Shown one piece after another: positions 1 to 11,749 of a stretch of DNA of 64,000 nucleotides (the first letter of the stretch is position 1; each line of letters begins with the position of its first letter). The position numbers were made by a program, and so were the translations under genes. Under the pieces are notes generated by a model. The model saw only the letters and a list, made by a program, of their open reading frames with translations, was not told the DNA's origin and searched no databases. The stretch comes from Dipteris shenzhenensis (lineage: Eukaryota; Polypodiophyta; Polypodiopsida; Gleicheniales), in NCBI GenBank assembly GCA_047967505.1, contig CM106539.1; one strand, written 5' to 3'.

Positions 1-304
1 GGTTTGATTTTCCCTATTCCCAAATTTATCTTGATAGCAGTTTCTCTATTTTGGATTGTTATTCTATCAGTGTCTCAACCATGGAGTACTAAAGCTTCTT
101 GAAGCCATGGTCTTCCCAACAATATTTGGTATGTTATGGATCCCTTGGGAAGATACAAGATAATAAGCTGGAGAGTGAAGCTGGCTGTAGTAATTTTTGT
201 TGACACATTGTCAACAATAACAAGTGGCTTCATTTTAGTGTCATCGTCTAAGCAGATGTTGAATGTAACCTTTTGCATTGGAGGTAGGCCCCATTCTTCA
301 TAAA
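1..304 (-). pseudogene. Ty3/Gypsy protease, C-terminal part
   Basis: The minus frame entering at 304 and running to a stop near 75 has the look of a plant Gypsy retropepsin: a beta-rich stretch ending in ILLGRPWL, the conserved C-terminal protease motif. Retropepsins cut the Gag-Pol polyprotein inside the particle. The N-terminal half of the same protease, with its DGGA active-site motif, lies on the minus strand just to the right of Copia element A (from 6206 upward), so A has split this gene. An in-frame stop follows the motif near position 75, and reverse transcriptase would lie beyond the left edge. The family assignment is firm; the copy is not functional. Confidence 0.75.
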
Positions 305-309
305 GATCT

Positions 310-479
310 TATGGGGGTTAAAGGTCACTGTGCCTTAACCCCAGTTATGTACAATACTCAAACACATATATAAATGAATGAAAAAGAAGATTAGGGTGGT
401 TCTGCACCCACTAAACTTGTGTGGCTCTCTATCTCTCTCTCTCCTTCTTCCGTTCTTGCTTCCGTTGAGAGCACTCTCA
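310..479 (+). repeat. 5' LTR of Copia A
   Basis: This 170-bp LTR ends in CTCTCA and matches the 3' LTR except at 311, where the terminal TG has become TA. It carries a TATATAAA box at 367-374 and a CT-rich tract (about 430-455), likely the core promoter and leader start. It is very short for a Copia LTR. Confidence 0.95.
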
Positions 480-1917
480 ACTGGTATCAGAGCCCGGGTG
501 ATCTAGCTGAGCGTGCGTGAATGCTTGGAAGCTCAGCAGCTCTGTGGGAGGAAGGAGAAGCTTTGTGGGAAGCTTTGTGGATGACTTTATTTGCATCCGA
601 GTGTGCAGAGACCTTGGAGAAACCTTTGGAAAAGTCACTTTGGCTTTACGAAGTGGTTTTGAGAGCCTGTTAAGTGGTTTCAAAGAAAAAGTCGTTTTTT
701 GAGCTTTTCCCTGTTCCGTTCAATGACAGAGACTCCGTATTGACTTGTAGAGGCAACTATTGCTTGCTTTTGGTGTCCACATTAGTTCAGGAGCCTGGAA
801 ACACCTTCATTCCTGAATCTGGGATCATTTCATTGGGTTTCTGAGTCACTGTGTCAGTTCCTGCGTTTTTTGCCCGGGTGTTGGAACTCAAGTTTGGAGC
901 AACCATTTGCAGATCTATCAGTTCTGGTGAACTCAGGAGGTCCTAAAACTTCTATGTTGCTCATCATTCGCACTCTGGTGGAGTTTACAAACAGCTCTGT
1001 TTCAAAAAACGTTTTTCAGCCCGTGTTGGACCCAGTGATTGAGACCACGGTTTCCAAAACCGTCTGTCCCATTGCGTTCCGGACGCCCAAAAACCCCTAC
1101 CTATCAGTTCTTGCGCGATTTGGTGGAGGATTTTTAGAGTTATAGATCTCTGTGTATTCGATTTCGTCTCTCTGTTATGCATTTTTCATTCTAAGGTTTT
1201 GAAACCTTAGATTTATGCCACATGGCAGTGGATAAGTGTTGACTCCCATTTCTCACTCATCGGTTAGGATTTTGGAGTTCTGGCAGAAGAGAGATATTTG
1301 CAAATTTTCTTGCTGATTCTGATTATGCAATGGCGCCCATGTTTTGAGGCATCCCAGGTTCTATTTTCAGTAGCGCTCATTACCGTGGGACTATGATTTC
1401 TTGAGCATACCTTATGCAGATCACTCTGGTTGCAGTTTGAGCTGTGGTGCGCTCATTCGTGGTATGCATTGGGTTGCAATGGATGATTTATAGGCCATTT
1501 GGATGCATTGCGGTCCTTGTTGGATGCGCTGATAGGCCCAAATTACCTTGTGGGATGCTATTTTTATGGACGCTTTGCACATGGATGCTATTTTATGCTG
1601 AGAGACAGCTTTGACACATTGTTGGTGATGCACTGATAGTGCTATGCTCTCTTGGATGAGATATAATTGATGCATATGCCAGTGGACGGTGTTTATGCTT
1701 GAGTCATTTGGCACTTATTGGCATTTTCTTTTGAGCCAGATTTGCTCATATGGATGCATAGTATATGCACATGAGTCAGATGCATCTTTTGATGCTTTGA
1801 GCTTTGAGTTTTGGTGATATTTCACTCTATTGTGGCATACACATTTGGGTGCACTTGGTATTTGGTGTGATTCTCTCTTACAGGTACTAGCATTTGGGAT
1901 TTTGTTTCATTTGCATC
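480..1917 (+). other. Long untranslated leader of Copia A
   Basis: About 1.4 kb separates the primer site from the gag ATG, and it holds no long open frame in the element's direction. It is rich in TGGATGC-like motifs between about 1490 and 1760. Just before gag is a strong acceptor-like site, TTCTCTCTTACAG ending at 1883; the B copy has the equivalent ending at 47209. AAG/GTTTTG near 1195 is one possible donor. A leader intron is therefore plausible, but this is inference. The region presumably also holds dimerisation and packaging signals. Confidence 0.6.
482..494 (+). promoter_or_regulatory. Primer binding site, initiator tRNA-Met
   Basis: TGGTATCAGAGCC lies two bases after the LTR. It is complementary to the 3' end of plant initiator tRNA-Met, the usual primer for Copia minus-strand DNA synthesis. 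Confidence 0.93.
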
Positions 1918-4900
1918 ATGGCATCCTCTTCCATGCCTGAAAAGGAGTTTTTCAGCATTAAAAAGTTTGATGGGACAAACTTTTCTTTGTGGAAAGAACA
2001 AATAAGGGATGTGCTTATTCAAAAGAAGCAGATTAAACCCTTGGCAGGGATTGAAGCTAAGCCTGCAAATATGTCTGAGGATGATTGGAATGAGTTGGAT
2101 GCATTAGCAAAGTCTACTATTAGACTTCATCTTGCAGAGTCAGTTTATTTCACAGTAGTAAATGAGCAGACTACAGAAGATTTGTAGAAGAAACTGTGTG
2201 CCACTTATGAGAAGGAAACTGCCTCTAATAAAGTTTACCTCATGAAGAGGTTGTTTGAGCTGTAGATGAAGGAAGGGGTCTCCATTGCTTCTCACTTGAA
2301 TGAATTTAATATTATTTTCAGCCAGCTTCAGGCTCAGAAAATGAATTTTGATGCGGAGACTAAGGCAATATTTCTCTTATGTTCATTGCCATCCTCATGG
2401 GATACCTTCCGTACAGCTGTCAGTAACTCTGCACCTGGTGGAGTACTGAAATTTGATGATGTTGTGGGTAGCTTGTTGGCCGAGGAGATTAGACGGAAGT
2501 CTATGGATGGCAACAAGCAGGATGCAGCCTTAAATGTGCAAAGGGGCAGATCACAGTTCAGGGGGAAGTCCCAAGAAAGAGGGAAGTCTCGTAGCAAATC
2601 CAGGGCACAGAACATTGAGTGTTACCATTGTGGCAAGAAGGGCCATATGAAAAAGGATTGCTACAAGCTGAAAAGAGAGCAAAAGGATAAGAAAAAGAAT
2701 GCAAATTGGGGTGCAAATCAAAAGGAAGAGAGTCCAAGGGAGGACAAAGGAAAAGTGAAGATCGAGGAGATCAATGCAGTCACACGTGATAGTGACAATG
2801 ATGTTCTCTTCATGTCTAGTTTATCTGCAGAGTTGCTTACCACTTCAGATGACGCATATTCCCAGGATTGGATTTTGGATTCTGGTGCTTCATTCCATGT
2901 TACTCCCCATAGGGAATGGTTCTCCACTTATGATAGTGGAAAGACAGGTTGTGTGCATCTTGGAAATGACTATGCATGTGACATAGTGGGAGCAGGTGAC
3001 ATAAAGTTTTCTTTTGCAAATGGGTCTGCATTTGTTTTGAAACATGTGAGACATGTGCCTAAGCTGACCAAGAGTCTTATTTCAATGGGTCAGCTAGATG
3101 ATGCTGGTTTTCACACCACTTTTGGCTTTCAAAGTTGGAAAATTCAGAAGGACTCTATGCTTTTGGCCAGGGGTGCCAAGTCTGGGACTTTGTATCCCTT
3201 ACATGTATCAGGGGTATTTGATCATGTTGTTGCAATAACCAAGCAGCCAAGCACTTCTTTGTGGCATTGCAGGTTGGGGCACATGAGCCAGAATGGAATG
3301 AAACTCTTATGCCGTTTGGGTTATGTACCGCATTTGAGTTTCTCTGATTTTGAATTTTGTGAGCATTGTCTCTATGGGAAGCAGACTAAATCAGCCCATA
3401 AAAGAAGGGGAAAGAAAGAGTTTGAAATGCTTGATTTGGTACATTCAGACGTATGTGGTCCCATGCCTACACGGTCATTAGGCGGGGCTGAATACTATGT
3501 GACATTCATTGATGATGCAACTAGGAAAGTGTGGGCTTATGCTATAGCTCGGAAGAGTGATGTGTTCCAGGTATTTCAGAAATGGCTGGCCTTGGTTGAG
3601 AATCAGTCAGGTAGAATGCTTAAATGCCTATGGACTGACAATGGTGGAGAGTATCTCTCTCATGACTTTCAGCATTTCTGTGATACTCGTGGGATTAAGA
3701 GGGAGCTCACATCCCCTCGTACTCCAGAGCAAAATCGAGTTGCAGAAAAGATGAACCGTACCATTCAAGAAAGGTTGCAATGCATGCTTTCCAATGCAAG
3801 TCTTTCTGGTGGTTTTTGGGCTGAGGCAATGAAGACTGCAGTGCATGTGGTCACTAGATCACCTAGTAAGAGTTTGGATGGTGGTATTCCTTAAGAGGCA
3901 TGGAGTGGCAAGAAGCCCTCTTACTCTCATTTGCGTATATTTGGGTGTGAGGCATATGCACATGTGCCAAAAGAGCTTCGAAAGAAGCTAGATCCTAAGT
4001 CTGGGAAATTCATCTTTCTGGGTTATGGTGAAAGTGGAGAGATGGGCTATCGTCTCTGGGATCCAGAAGCAAAGAAGATCATACGCAGCCATGATGTGGT
4101 CTTCAATGAGAAGAAGATGCATAACGCACCCATGAGGGATGTGGAAATGAGGAGAATCACTTTCCAGGATGTGAATCCACCTGCATATGTTGATAGACAG
4201 CAAGCTGTCCATGCACCAAATGTGCAAGAAATGGTACAACCAAGTACTCCCACAGGTATACAATCAAGGGTAGATGATGGATCATCTATTGGTGGAAGTG
4301 ATGAGCCAAATGTGGCTGATATGCAGGTGGGACAGCAAGCTGAAATGCCCTTGAGAAGATCATCTAGAGTGTCTAGACCGCCTGATAGGTTTGTTCCAGG
4401 GGTAGACTATGTGATGCTTACTGATTGCGGGGAGCCTTCTTGCTACAGAGAGGCTATGATGCGTGAGGATAAACGCAAGTGGGAGTATGCTATGCAATCA
4501 GAGATGAGTTCACTTATGAAGAATAAGACTTTGGACTTGGTTTCTTTGCCACATGGAAAGAAAGCATTGCCATGTAAATGGGTCTACAAGATGAAGGTCA
4601 CAGGTGATGATGTGCCTAGGTACAAGGCCCGTTTGGTTGCTAAAGGGTTCAAGCAAGAGAAGGGTGTGGACTTTGATGAGATATTCTCTCCGGTTGTGAA
4701 GATGACCACACTTAGATGCATGCTTGGACTAGTGGTAGTAGAGGATAAGGAGCTTATGCAAATGGATGTCAAGACAGCTTTCTTGCATGGGGATTTGCAT
4801 GAGGAAATTTACATGGTGCAGCCGGAAGGCTTTGAAGAAAAGGGCAAAGAGCATTTAGTTTGCAAGCTGAAAAAGAGTCTCTATGGTCTTAAGCAAGCAC

Positions 4901-5982
4901 CTAGAGAATGGTATCAGAAGTTTGATGCTTTCATTCGGTCCCAGGGTTTTAGAAGGAGTGAAATTGATCACTGCCTCTACACTAAAAGGGCTAAGGATAA
5001 TAGCCTGATAATCTTGACACTATATGTGGATGATATGCTATTGGCTAGCAAGAATACTTATGAGCTAGATGCATTAAAGGACAAGTTGCATGAGGCCTTT
5101 GATATGAAGGATTTGGGATTTGCAGGTCATATTCTTGGTATGCGCATCACGCGTGATCGGAGTAGGAAACTTCTTTGGCTTTCACAAAAAGAGTATGTTA
5201 CAAAAGTATTGCAGCGTTTCAATATGGAGGGGGGGAAGGCAGTGAGTACTCCATTGCCCCCATATGTGAAACCGAGTCATACAGATAGTCCCAAATCAGA
5301 TGAGGAGAGGGCCATGATGGCCAAGGTTCCTTATGCATCAGCAGTTGGGAGTCTTATGTATGCTATGATAGCTACTAGACCAGACATTGCATTTGTAGTG
5401 GGAGTTGTTAGCCGGTATATGGCTAATCCAGGAAAGAGGCATTGGGAGGCAGTTAAGTGCATCATGAGGTACATGAAGGGTACCAAGGAGATGTGCGTCT
5501 GCTTTGGTAAAGGAGACATGCGTGTACTTGGGTACACAGATTCAGATTATGCAGGGCATGTGGATAGTAGGAGATCCACTTCTGGTTATGTGCTCACCTT
5601 TGCAGGTGGTGCAGTGTCGTGGATGTCTCGCGCACAGAAGTGCGTTGCTTTGTCTACCACAGAGGCTGAGTATGTTGCAGCCACAGAGGGTTGCAAGGAA
5701 GCTATATGGCTTGATCGGCTAGTGGGAGATTTGGGGATTCATACAGGTGTACCGACATTGCATAGTGATTCCATGAGTGCTATTCAGCTAGCACAGAATC
5801 CGGTCTTTCATGCAAAGACCAAACACATTGAGGTCAGGTACCATTTCATCAGGGAGGTACTTGAGGACAAGCGCATAGAGCTTGTCAAGGTTCATACATA
5901 TGATAACCCTGCAGATATGCTGACGAAGAGTCTACCTAGTCAGCAGTTTGAGTATTGTCGTGTATTGATGGGCATTGGATAG
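1918..5982 (+). pseudogene. Copia A gag-pol, interrupted by three stops
   Basis: One frame encodes, in order, gag (N-terminal FDGTNFSLW motif), a CCHC zinc knuckle (CYHCGKKGHMKKDC, near 2620-2665), the protease DSGA motif (near 2877), the integrase HHCC region (HCRLGH to CEHC), the integrase catalytic core (HSDVCGPM, TDNGGEYL, PEQN), reverse transcriptase (MDVKTAFLHG, YVDDMLLA) and RNase H (STTEAEYVAA, DSMSAIQL, NPADMLTKSLP). The ATG at 1918 follows the acceptor-like site in the leader. In-frame stops are at 2185-2187 (TAG; B has TGG), 2263-2265 (TAG followed directly by ATG; shared with B) and 3892-3894 (TAA; B has GAA). Otherwise the frame is open to 5982. The domain order protease-integrase-RT-RNase H is diagnostic for Ty1/Copia. 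Confidence 0.93.
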
Positions 5983-6024
5983 TATGCTCACTGGTTGTTC
6001 TCCCTTAAAGGCACATTGTCCTTT

Positions 6025-6034
6025 AAGTGGGAGG
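6025..6034 (+). promoter_or_regulatory. Polypurine tract of Copia A
   Basis: AAGTGGGAGG lies directly before the 3' LTR. It is the expected plus-strand primer site, and the same sequence sits before the 3' LTR of B. Confidence 0.8.
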
Positions 6035-6035
6035 T

Positions 6036-6205
6036 TGTGGGGGTTAAAGGTCACTGTGCCTTAACCCCAGTTATGTACAATACTCAAACACATATATAAA
6101 TGAATGAAAAAGAAGATTAGGGTGGTTCTGCACCCACTAAACTTGTGTGGCTCTCTATCTCTCTCTCTCCTTCTTCCGTTCTTGCTTCCGTTGAGAGCAC
6201 TCTCA
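6036..6205 (+). repeat. 3' LTR of Copia A
   Basis: Runs TGTGGGGGTT to CTCTCA, 170 bp, and is followed by the target duplication GATCT. It is identical by eye to the 5' LTR except at one base, and retains the intact TG terminus. Confidence 0.95.
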
Positions 6206-8313
6206 GATCTTTTGTTAAAATATTTACACCGGCTCCGCCATCCACTATTGCAAGATATCGGCGAAAGGCTTTATGCTCCAACGGGATGATCGCATTTTTT
6301 ATGTCATCCCTAGCATCAAATTTTACTGGAATAACATTTTCCTCTTCATTAGGTGGGGGGAAGCATTATGAAGATTCTTTCCATCCCTTGAAACTCTCCC
6401 ACATTGTAGGGAAATTTCTCAATTAGATTTCAATTGGCATCGTGACGGGGCAGCTTATCAAGGGGGCTAGTGTGGTACCATCCAATTGGGGATGTATTTC
6501 CTACTACTCTGTGGAAGGTGTTGGGATCAATCTCACTGTGTCAACAATGGATGATGAGAGTGCTCTAGCCTCTGCTACTACTATCTTGTCTACCTTAAAT
6601 TGCTCTTGCTCTTGTTGTACCCATTAGTTGAAGGCTTGATAACAACCTTTCTCAATTTAAGCGTTGGGGTATGGTTCCTTTGTTTCTTGGGTGGCACTAT
6701 CCATAGATGTGTTGGGCATGGCCTCACTGAGTTGTGGGATTGGCATGGGTTGTTTTGCTAGAGGGCTCTTTGGATTTTGATTGGAAACGAGTTTTGCCTT
6801 GTCGCTTCTTGTTGCTATCTTGTTATGATCAAGCCTCTGGCTGCGATACCACACTATGATTTTCCATACTGATCATCCCCAAGGGTACATCAGGTTTTAC
6901 TTCCTTGGTTGGTTGAGACTTTGCTCTTAGTGGGTATTCCATGCATGCATGCCCAACTCCACATTCTCTACACACAGGTTGAATTGTAATGGGGTTACCC
7001 TTGTGTGGGCATTTCACTATGCGATGGTTTTCCCCACAACTGAAACACTTGATGGGTGTTTGATAAGTGGTGGGACTTACTTGATTAGCATACAATGGAA
7101 TGAGTCCTTCAGCACCATACATGTTACTCATAGTGAGGTTCTAGCTCTTCAAGTTGGATTTGTTGCACTAGAACTTCTGGAGCAAGATTGGGAGCTCGAG
7201 GATATTGAGGAGGATTGGGATTCATCAATAGTTGAGTCACTTCTGTCCTCACCAGGAGGGGGTTGAGCTGTTGCACTTGTGCATTAGGTGCTAGTGTTGG
7301 TTGCCTATATACTAGGAATGGCAATTGTTGGTATTGTTGGGGGGCCTAGGTTGTGCTACCCTCATGTTGCAAAAATGGGGATTTACATCATGGCCTGCAA
7401 CATTGCAAATGGGACACTATAACCCAGGGGGTTGAGCCACTTCTAGTGGGTTGAGTCTGTTCCTCAAGATTGGGCATTCATTGGTTATATGTGCCCATAC
7501 AATGTGGGCACCAGACATTCTCTCTCTGTGGGGTACTGTGATGGCTAAGAGATGCACAACTTTTGCTTGATGACCTACATCATTTCATCTTTTACTTTTA
7601 GGGCCATGGCTTCCACTCTGTCCTCGGTGGTGCGATCCTTATTGGAAGTGCTTCCCTTTTTTGAAGATTTCTTATCGCGATGACTTGATTTATAGTCATC
7701 ACTATCCCTATCAGAATCGATCATGCCGTCCTCAATGTCAACTACAGCTTCATGAGCGTCGCTGAAATGTGCATAGCTGCTGACTTTTCTCATGTCCTTA
7801 TTGTTGTGAATGGATTTTTTTAGTCCAGAGATAAACCATGCTATGAGGTACTTGTCGTCTAGACAAGGAACACACTTTGCTATTAATCTTTTCATTCTTT
7901 CTAAGTATGTTCTGACCTTTTCTTTCTTGTGCATTGATATATTTCCTAGTTGCAATGCGGGGTCATCTTGCAACCTTTCTATTTGGAACCTTCTTCTGAA
8001 CTATTCAGATAGAAATACCCATGTGGCTCTTTCTTCTATGAGAAGTTCAAGGTACCATTATGAGGCCTCAATCGTTAGGACCATTGAAAATTAGGCGGCT
8101 TTGGTTTCATTTTGATTGATCGCCCACAGCATGCTACATCGAAGAGTTGAAGGAATTCGACGGGATCCCCTCGTCCATTATATTTGGCATTTCCAATTTG
8201 CCAAAGTGTCTTTTGCCATTGTTTTTTTTGTTGCAGTTTCTTTGTTGATCAAAGTAATCTATGGGATGTAGATCATTGTTATCTATTTCTTCTTTAACCC
8301 TTAGGTCCTCCAT
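6206..8313 (-). pseudogene. Ty3/Gypsy gag and protease N-terminus, decayed
   Basis: Read on the minus strand from an ATG at 8313, this holds a Gypsy gag: GDPVEFLQLFD-type N-terminus, the core at 7973-7575 (VRTYLERM, LIAWFISGLKK), a Lys/Ser/Asp-rich linker (KSSHRDKKSSKKG), then a compact knuckle CFSCGENHRIVKC with a second Cys/His cluster CRECGVGHAC near 6900-7050. Near 6220-6340 it reaches the protease active site (AIVDGGAGVNIL). There the frame meets Copia A and resumes at 304. Several stops and frame changes (about 7980-8250, 6430-6650) show decay. The two gag/protease parts belong to one element that A split. The 5' LTR and primer site were not identified. Confidence 0.75.
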
Positions 8314-8880
8314 GCTACTTGTTGATGGTGAGAGGTTGAATTCTTAGGGAGCGCGTCGAGGGCAAAAGAGAGTTCACGAAAGTATGCAGGTACTAGTCTT
8401 CATCCAGATCTGAGGTGCATACACAATGCTTAATTATATCTTTCAAGTGAGTGCATTTGACTTTGAAATCCGCAATTGATTCCGACCTTCGTAGCCTGAA
8501 AACGGTAAAAAATATGCAACCGATGGGTCAAAATCAGTGCCTACATAGCTGCAACCATCGAGACTCAAAATGATAGAGTAAAAAGACTTGAATTTTTTTT
8601 TTTGATATAGGTCTTCTCAAGTTTACAAATTGTTATATAGACTTTAAAATTTGCCAAAATGTGTGTTTTCTATCATGAATTTCCATTGCATATTGCCAAG
8701 CACATGCCCCATGCCCGAGCATATAAGGACACAACATGTCTTATGACTAGTTCTTTTAAGTGACCATTTCCATAGCATGGGTTTTACAATCACCATGCCT
8801 TATGCATTAAGTTCGCATTTTGGCTCTGGCCATACCTATGATATTAATATAGCCTAAAAATGGTCATGCTTAAGCTTTGT

Positions 8881-9028
8881 AGTCTACAAATAAGTATACT
8901 TAATGGCTGATTTAAGTTGAAGTAATGCTCCCTATCATGTTGCCATAACTTTTTAGTCTTTAAATAAGTATACTTAATGGCTGATTTAAATTGAAGTAAA
9001 GCTTCCTATCATGTTGCCATAACTTTCT
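8881..9028. repeat. Tandem duplication, 74-bp unit
   Basis: Two adjacent copies (8881-8954 and 8955-9028) share AATAAGTATACTTAATGG and CTATCATGTTGCCATAACTT with a few substitutions. The period is 74 bp. Confidence 0.85.
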
Positions 9029-9439
9029 TCATGGTATGGTATTATTTTTTAGTTTTTACTAAAGTATCTCATAGCTTACTATCACATGATCAAAAATGCT
9101 TTCCAATAGAGAATGACAGTTTTCATCTTTTTTCCATTCAAACGCATACTTCTTCACTCATTCCACTCCTACAACTCCACTATTAAAGCTCCAACTTAAG
9201 CTTAAAACAATGTGCAATTGGAAAATGATGAGAGAAGGCAAATACAATGCAAAACCATACCTTGAACTCCCTGGCATCGGGGCCAAAGATGTGGTCTCAA
9301 TGGTGACTCATGTGTCATGGGGATCTTGAAGGAATGCCAATGGAGCCTCCACTCCAAGCTACTCCTTGTGAGCAAAATGCAAAGCATGAGCCATTCGCAT
9401 GTGTCACTCAAGCAGCTCCCAAATTATTGCAATGTGTTT

Positions 9440-9545
9440 CCACAAGAGAAAGAGGGAAGGGGGAGAAGGGGGAGGAGAGGGAGAAGGGGAGAAGAGAGGG
9501 GAGAAGGAGGAGGGAAGGAAAGAGTGGAGGGGGATGGAGTGGCAA
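9440..9545 (+). repeat. Purine-rich GGGAGAAGG tract
   Basis: About 100 bases consist almost entirely of A and G, in imperfect GGGAGA/GGGAGAAG units. This is simple sequence that creates spurious Glu/Lys/Arg-rich frames on the plus strand and Leu/Ser/Pro-rich frames on the minus strand. Confidence 0.8.
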
Positions 9546-9837
9546 ACACAAGGGCACTACAAAGGAAACAAGAGAACACCCAAAGACACTCTTGGAAGAG
9601 AAGAGGGAGCTCTTGTGCATACAACAGTGAAGACCAAAGTCAACCACTTGGCCTTTTATACATGTCACCTTTTGAAGGGAGGGCCAACCCTAATCTCTTT
9701 ATACCACTCTCTCTCCTTGTTCTTTTACCATCCTCTTGGGCCCATCTAGCTCCAAGACACAATGTTGGCTCTATGGACTTGCCATTGTCCATCAAATCAC
9801 ATCACTAACCAACGGTGGCATATTGTTAACCAATCGG

Positions 9838-11260
9838 TTAACACTTCATAGCATTTTTCACTTCATTGAAGATTTTATTTCTACATGATTCACTGATCTT
9901 TGTGCTTGGAAGCGGCCACTCTGGATTGTCAAAAGAAGGACAGGGAAGCAATTCTAATCTTTCATACTGGCCTTCTTGATCTAGCACTATGAACATTGAG
10001 TCACATAAAAGAAGGTCCTCGCTTGATGGTGTGCGACCTTCGTACTGAAGACTCCTAATCTCAGCATGGAAGACATGCAACACCCCAATTATGCATGCTA
10101 CAGGCTCCCACTCTTTGTAAGGAGATGAATATGAATCTATAAAACAAGTACAAGACAAAAGAAAGTCCCCAGACAAATGCAAATACTTTGAAGCATGACA
10201 CTAGTTTATTTTGGAATACTCCTCCAATTTTGTTTGTGGCCCTTTCTCACCTAAGTGTGCAAAACTTTGATTTGATACCAGTGAGCCTTTTGCTTAGTGG
10301 GATGTCGGCAAGCCCTCTATAATTGTCTCCATCTCGGCATAATTCTTATGATCCATAAGCATCTTGGGCTTGATACTCTTGACACCATCTTCCAAGTCTG
10401 CCAAACAAGATCTTTCGGATGCCAACTCTGCTTCCACTTGAGATAGGTGAAGCTATAGGTCCTAGGTAGCTTGCTTGTGTCTTTGTGCTTCTTGCAAAAA
10501 TTGTTCACCCATGACCTTTAGGGACACCTTCCTTACTTGTTCCATTGCCAACTCTCATTCTACCTTACTCTTATTGAATTTTGTGAGGAGAAGTTTGGTG
10601 GATGTGATCTTATTAGACTCCTTTCGTCACTGGAATATATTCACGGCCATTTGTTGAAGATCAACCATGGTTTACATAAATTGTTTATTTGTTTTTGTAG
10701 CATCTTTTGAGTGAAGCCGATGATATTCTATTGAATATTGATAGCTTGGGGATGAACACTAGGTGAGGGCCTCTATCTACTCAATCTAGCTTGGACATGT
10801 GAGTTCCATGGTCAGTTCAAGTATACCCTTCCCTTTCATTATTATCGTAAGCAGTGTAGCCACTAGTTGAGTGTCCATGCTTGGTATGGAATAGGATCTT
10901 TGGGAAGGCATCTCTTGTGCTTCTAGACCATGATCTAGGTTGGGTTGATGTTCATCATTAGGTCCCTCCCTACTTGGGTGCTCTTGGACAATGGGCTTTG
11001 GGACCGGTCAGAAGGCTTGTTCTTTCCCTTTTTGATCAGTTTCTCTGCTTTCTCTCTACTTTGTCAAACAATTGATTTGTCTTTTTCTCTATTATGTTTC
11101 TCCTTAATGGCAGCCCATTTTGCTACTACTTCAGTGTATTCCTTTTCTTCTGGCTGCATTTCCCTTGTTTAGCTAGATTCGTCATGTCCTTCCTTGGCCT
11201 TGGGAGTTGCCTTCACTCTTATGTTGGATGAGATTGATGTGGAGGGGAGCACCATCCAAA
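9838..11260 (-). pseudogene. Unrecognised decayed coding region with coiled coil
   Basis: On the minus strand a broken but coding-like frame can be followed from about 11260 to 10306. It begins Lys/Glu-rich (MQPEEKEYTEVVAKWAAIKE near 11150-11090), changes frame near 11000, and ends in a heptad-like segment (LSQVEAELASERSCLADLED near 10440-10390) stopping just after EMETIIEGLPTSH. Below it, 10182-9838 holds an open frame of 114 codons with motifs such as SLQYEGRTPSSEDLLL and LELLPCPSFDNPEWPLP. I do not recognise either product. They may be one decayed gene or a transposon's extra frame. A TGGTATCAAA sequence at about 10271-10280 (minus) resembles a primer site but has no LTR support. Confidence 0.4.
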
Positions 11261-11749
11261 TTTTTGCTACAAAGACATGGTTTGTAAAGATTGACTATGT
11301 TGAATGTTTTACTTTTTTTTTAAAAGACTATTAGTAAACATTGTGCCCCTTGTTTGTGCAAGTATTGTGTTTCTATTAGTTTTATATTTTTTTTATAGTA
11401 AGTTGCAAATCCCAGTCCGTCATTTTTATGTATAACGTGAAACTCTCTGTGGAGTTCATGAGGGTATTTGTTGCTAGTATGTCTTTTTTATATGCGTATA
11501 GTTGTAGTGTGTTTAGTGAGTGGATGATGATTCTGTCTTTTGTATGTGATAGGTTGATTGTTTTGTCGATGATCCATGGTGTTTGAATTCTGAGTCTATT
11601 TGTTTCTTCTATTACATTTGCGTCCACTTTAATGTGCTTGTTCTCACTATTGTTTAAAAGGAATAAATTTTGAGGGTCCCTTATTCTCGAGAGTTGTGTA
11701 TACTAGTCCATGTGATCTAATGTTTGTTGGATCAAATGCCAGGAAATCC

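Larger units (their letters stand above)
310..6205 (+). mobile_element. Copia LTR retrotransposon A (5.9 kb, young)
   Basis: A complete Ty1/Copia structure: 170-bp LTRs at 310-479 and 6036-6205, an initiator tRNA-Met primer site at 482-494, gag-pol from 1918 to 5982 and a polypurine tract at 6025-6034. The 5-bp target duplication is GATCT at 305-309 and 6206-6210. By eye the two LTRs differ at a single base (A at 311 against G at 6037), so the insertion is recent. The reading frame nevertheless holds three in-frame stops, so this copy was probably mobilised by proteins made elsewhere. It interrupts a minus-strand Gypsy protease. A sister copy, B, lies at 45641-52025 in the same orientation. 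Confidence 0.95.
8314..9837. other. No gene seen; AT-rich with local repeats
   Basis: This may include the leader of the minus-strand Gypsy element to the left, but no primer site or LTR boundary could be recognised. It holds a 74-bp tandem duplication (8881-9028) and a purine-rich tract (about 9440-9545). Reading frames near 9300-9800 are by-products of the purine tract. Confidence 0.5.

Noticed and set aside
9310-9808. Glu/Lys/Arg-rich frames of 106-163 codons
   Set aside because: Translations of the GGGAGAAGG purine tract; no start context, splice sites or motifs.
10271-10280. TGGTATCAAA on the minus strand as a primer site with an LTR
   Set aside because: No repeat partner, no LTR boundary and no polypurine tract nearby, and it lies just past the stop of a coding-like frame; a ten-base match occurs by chance.
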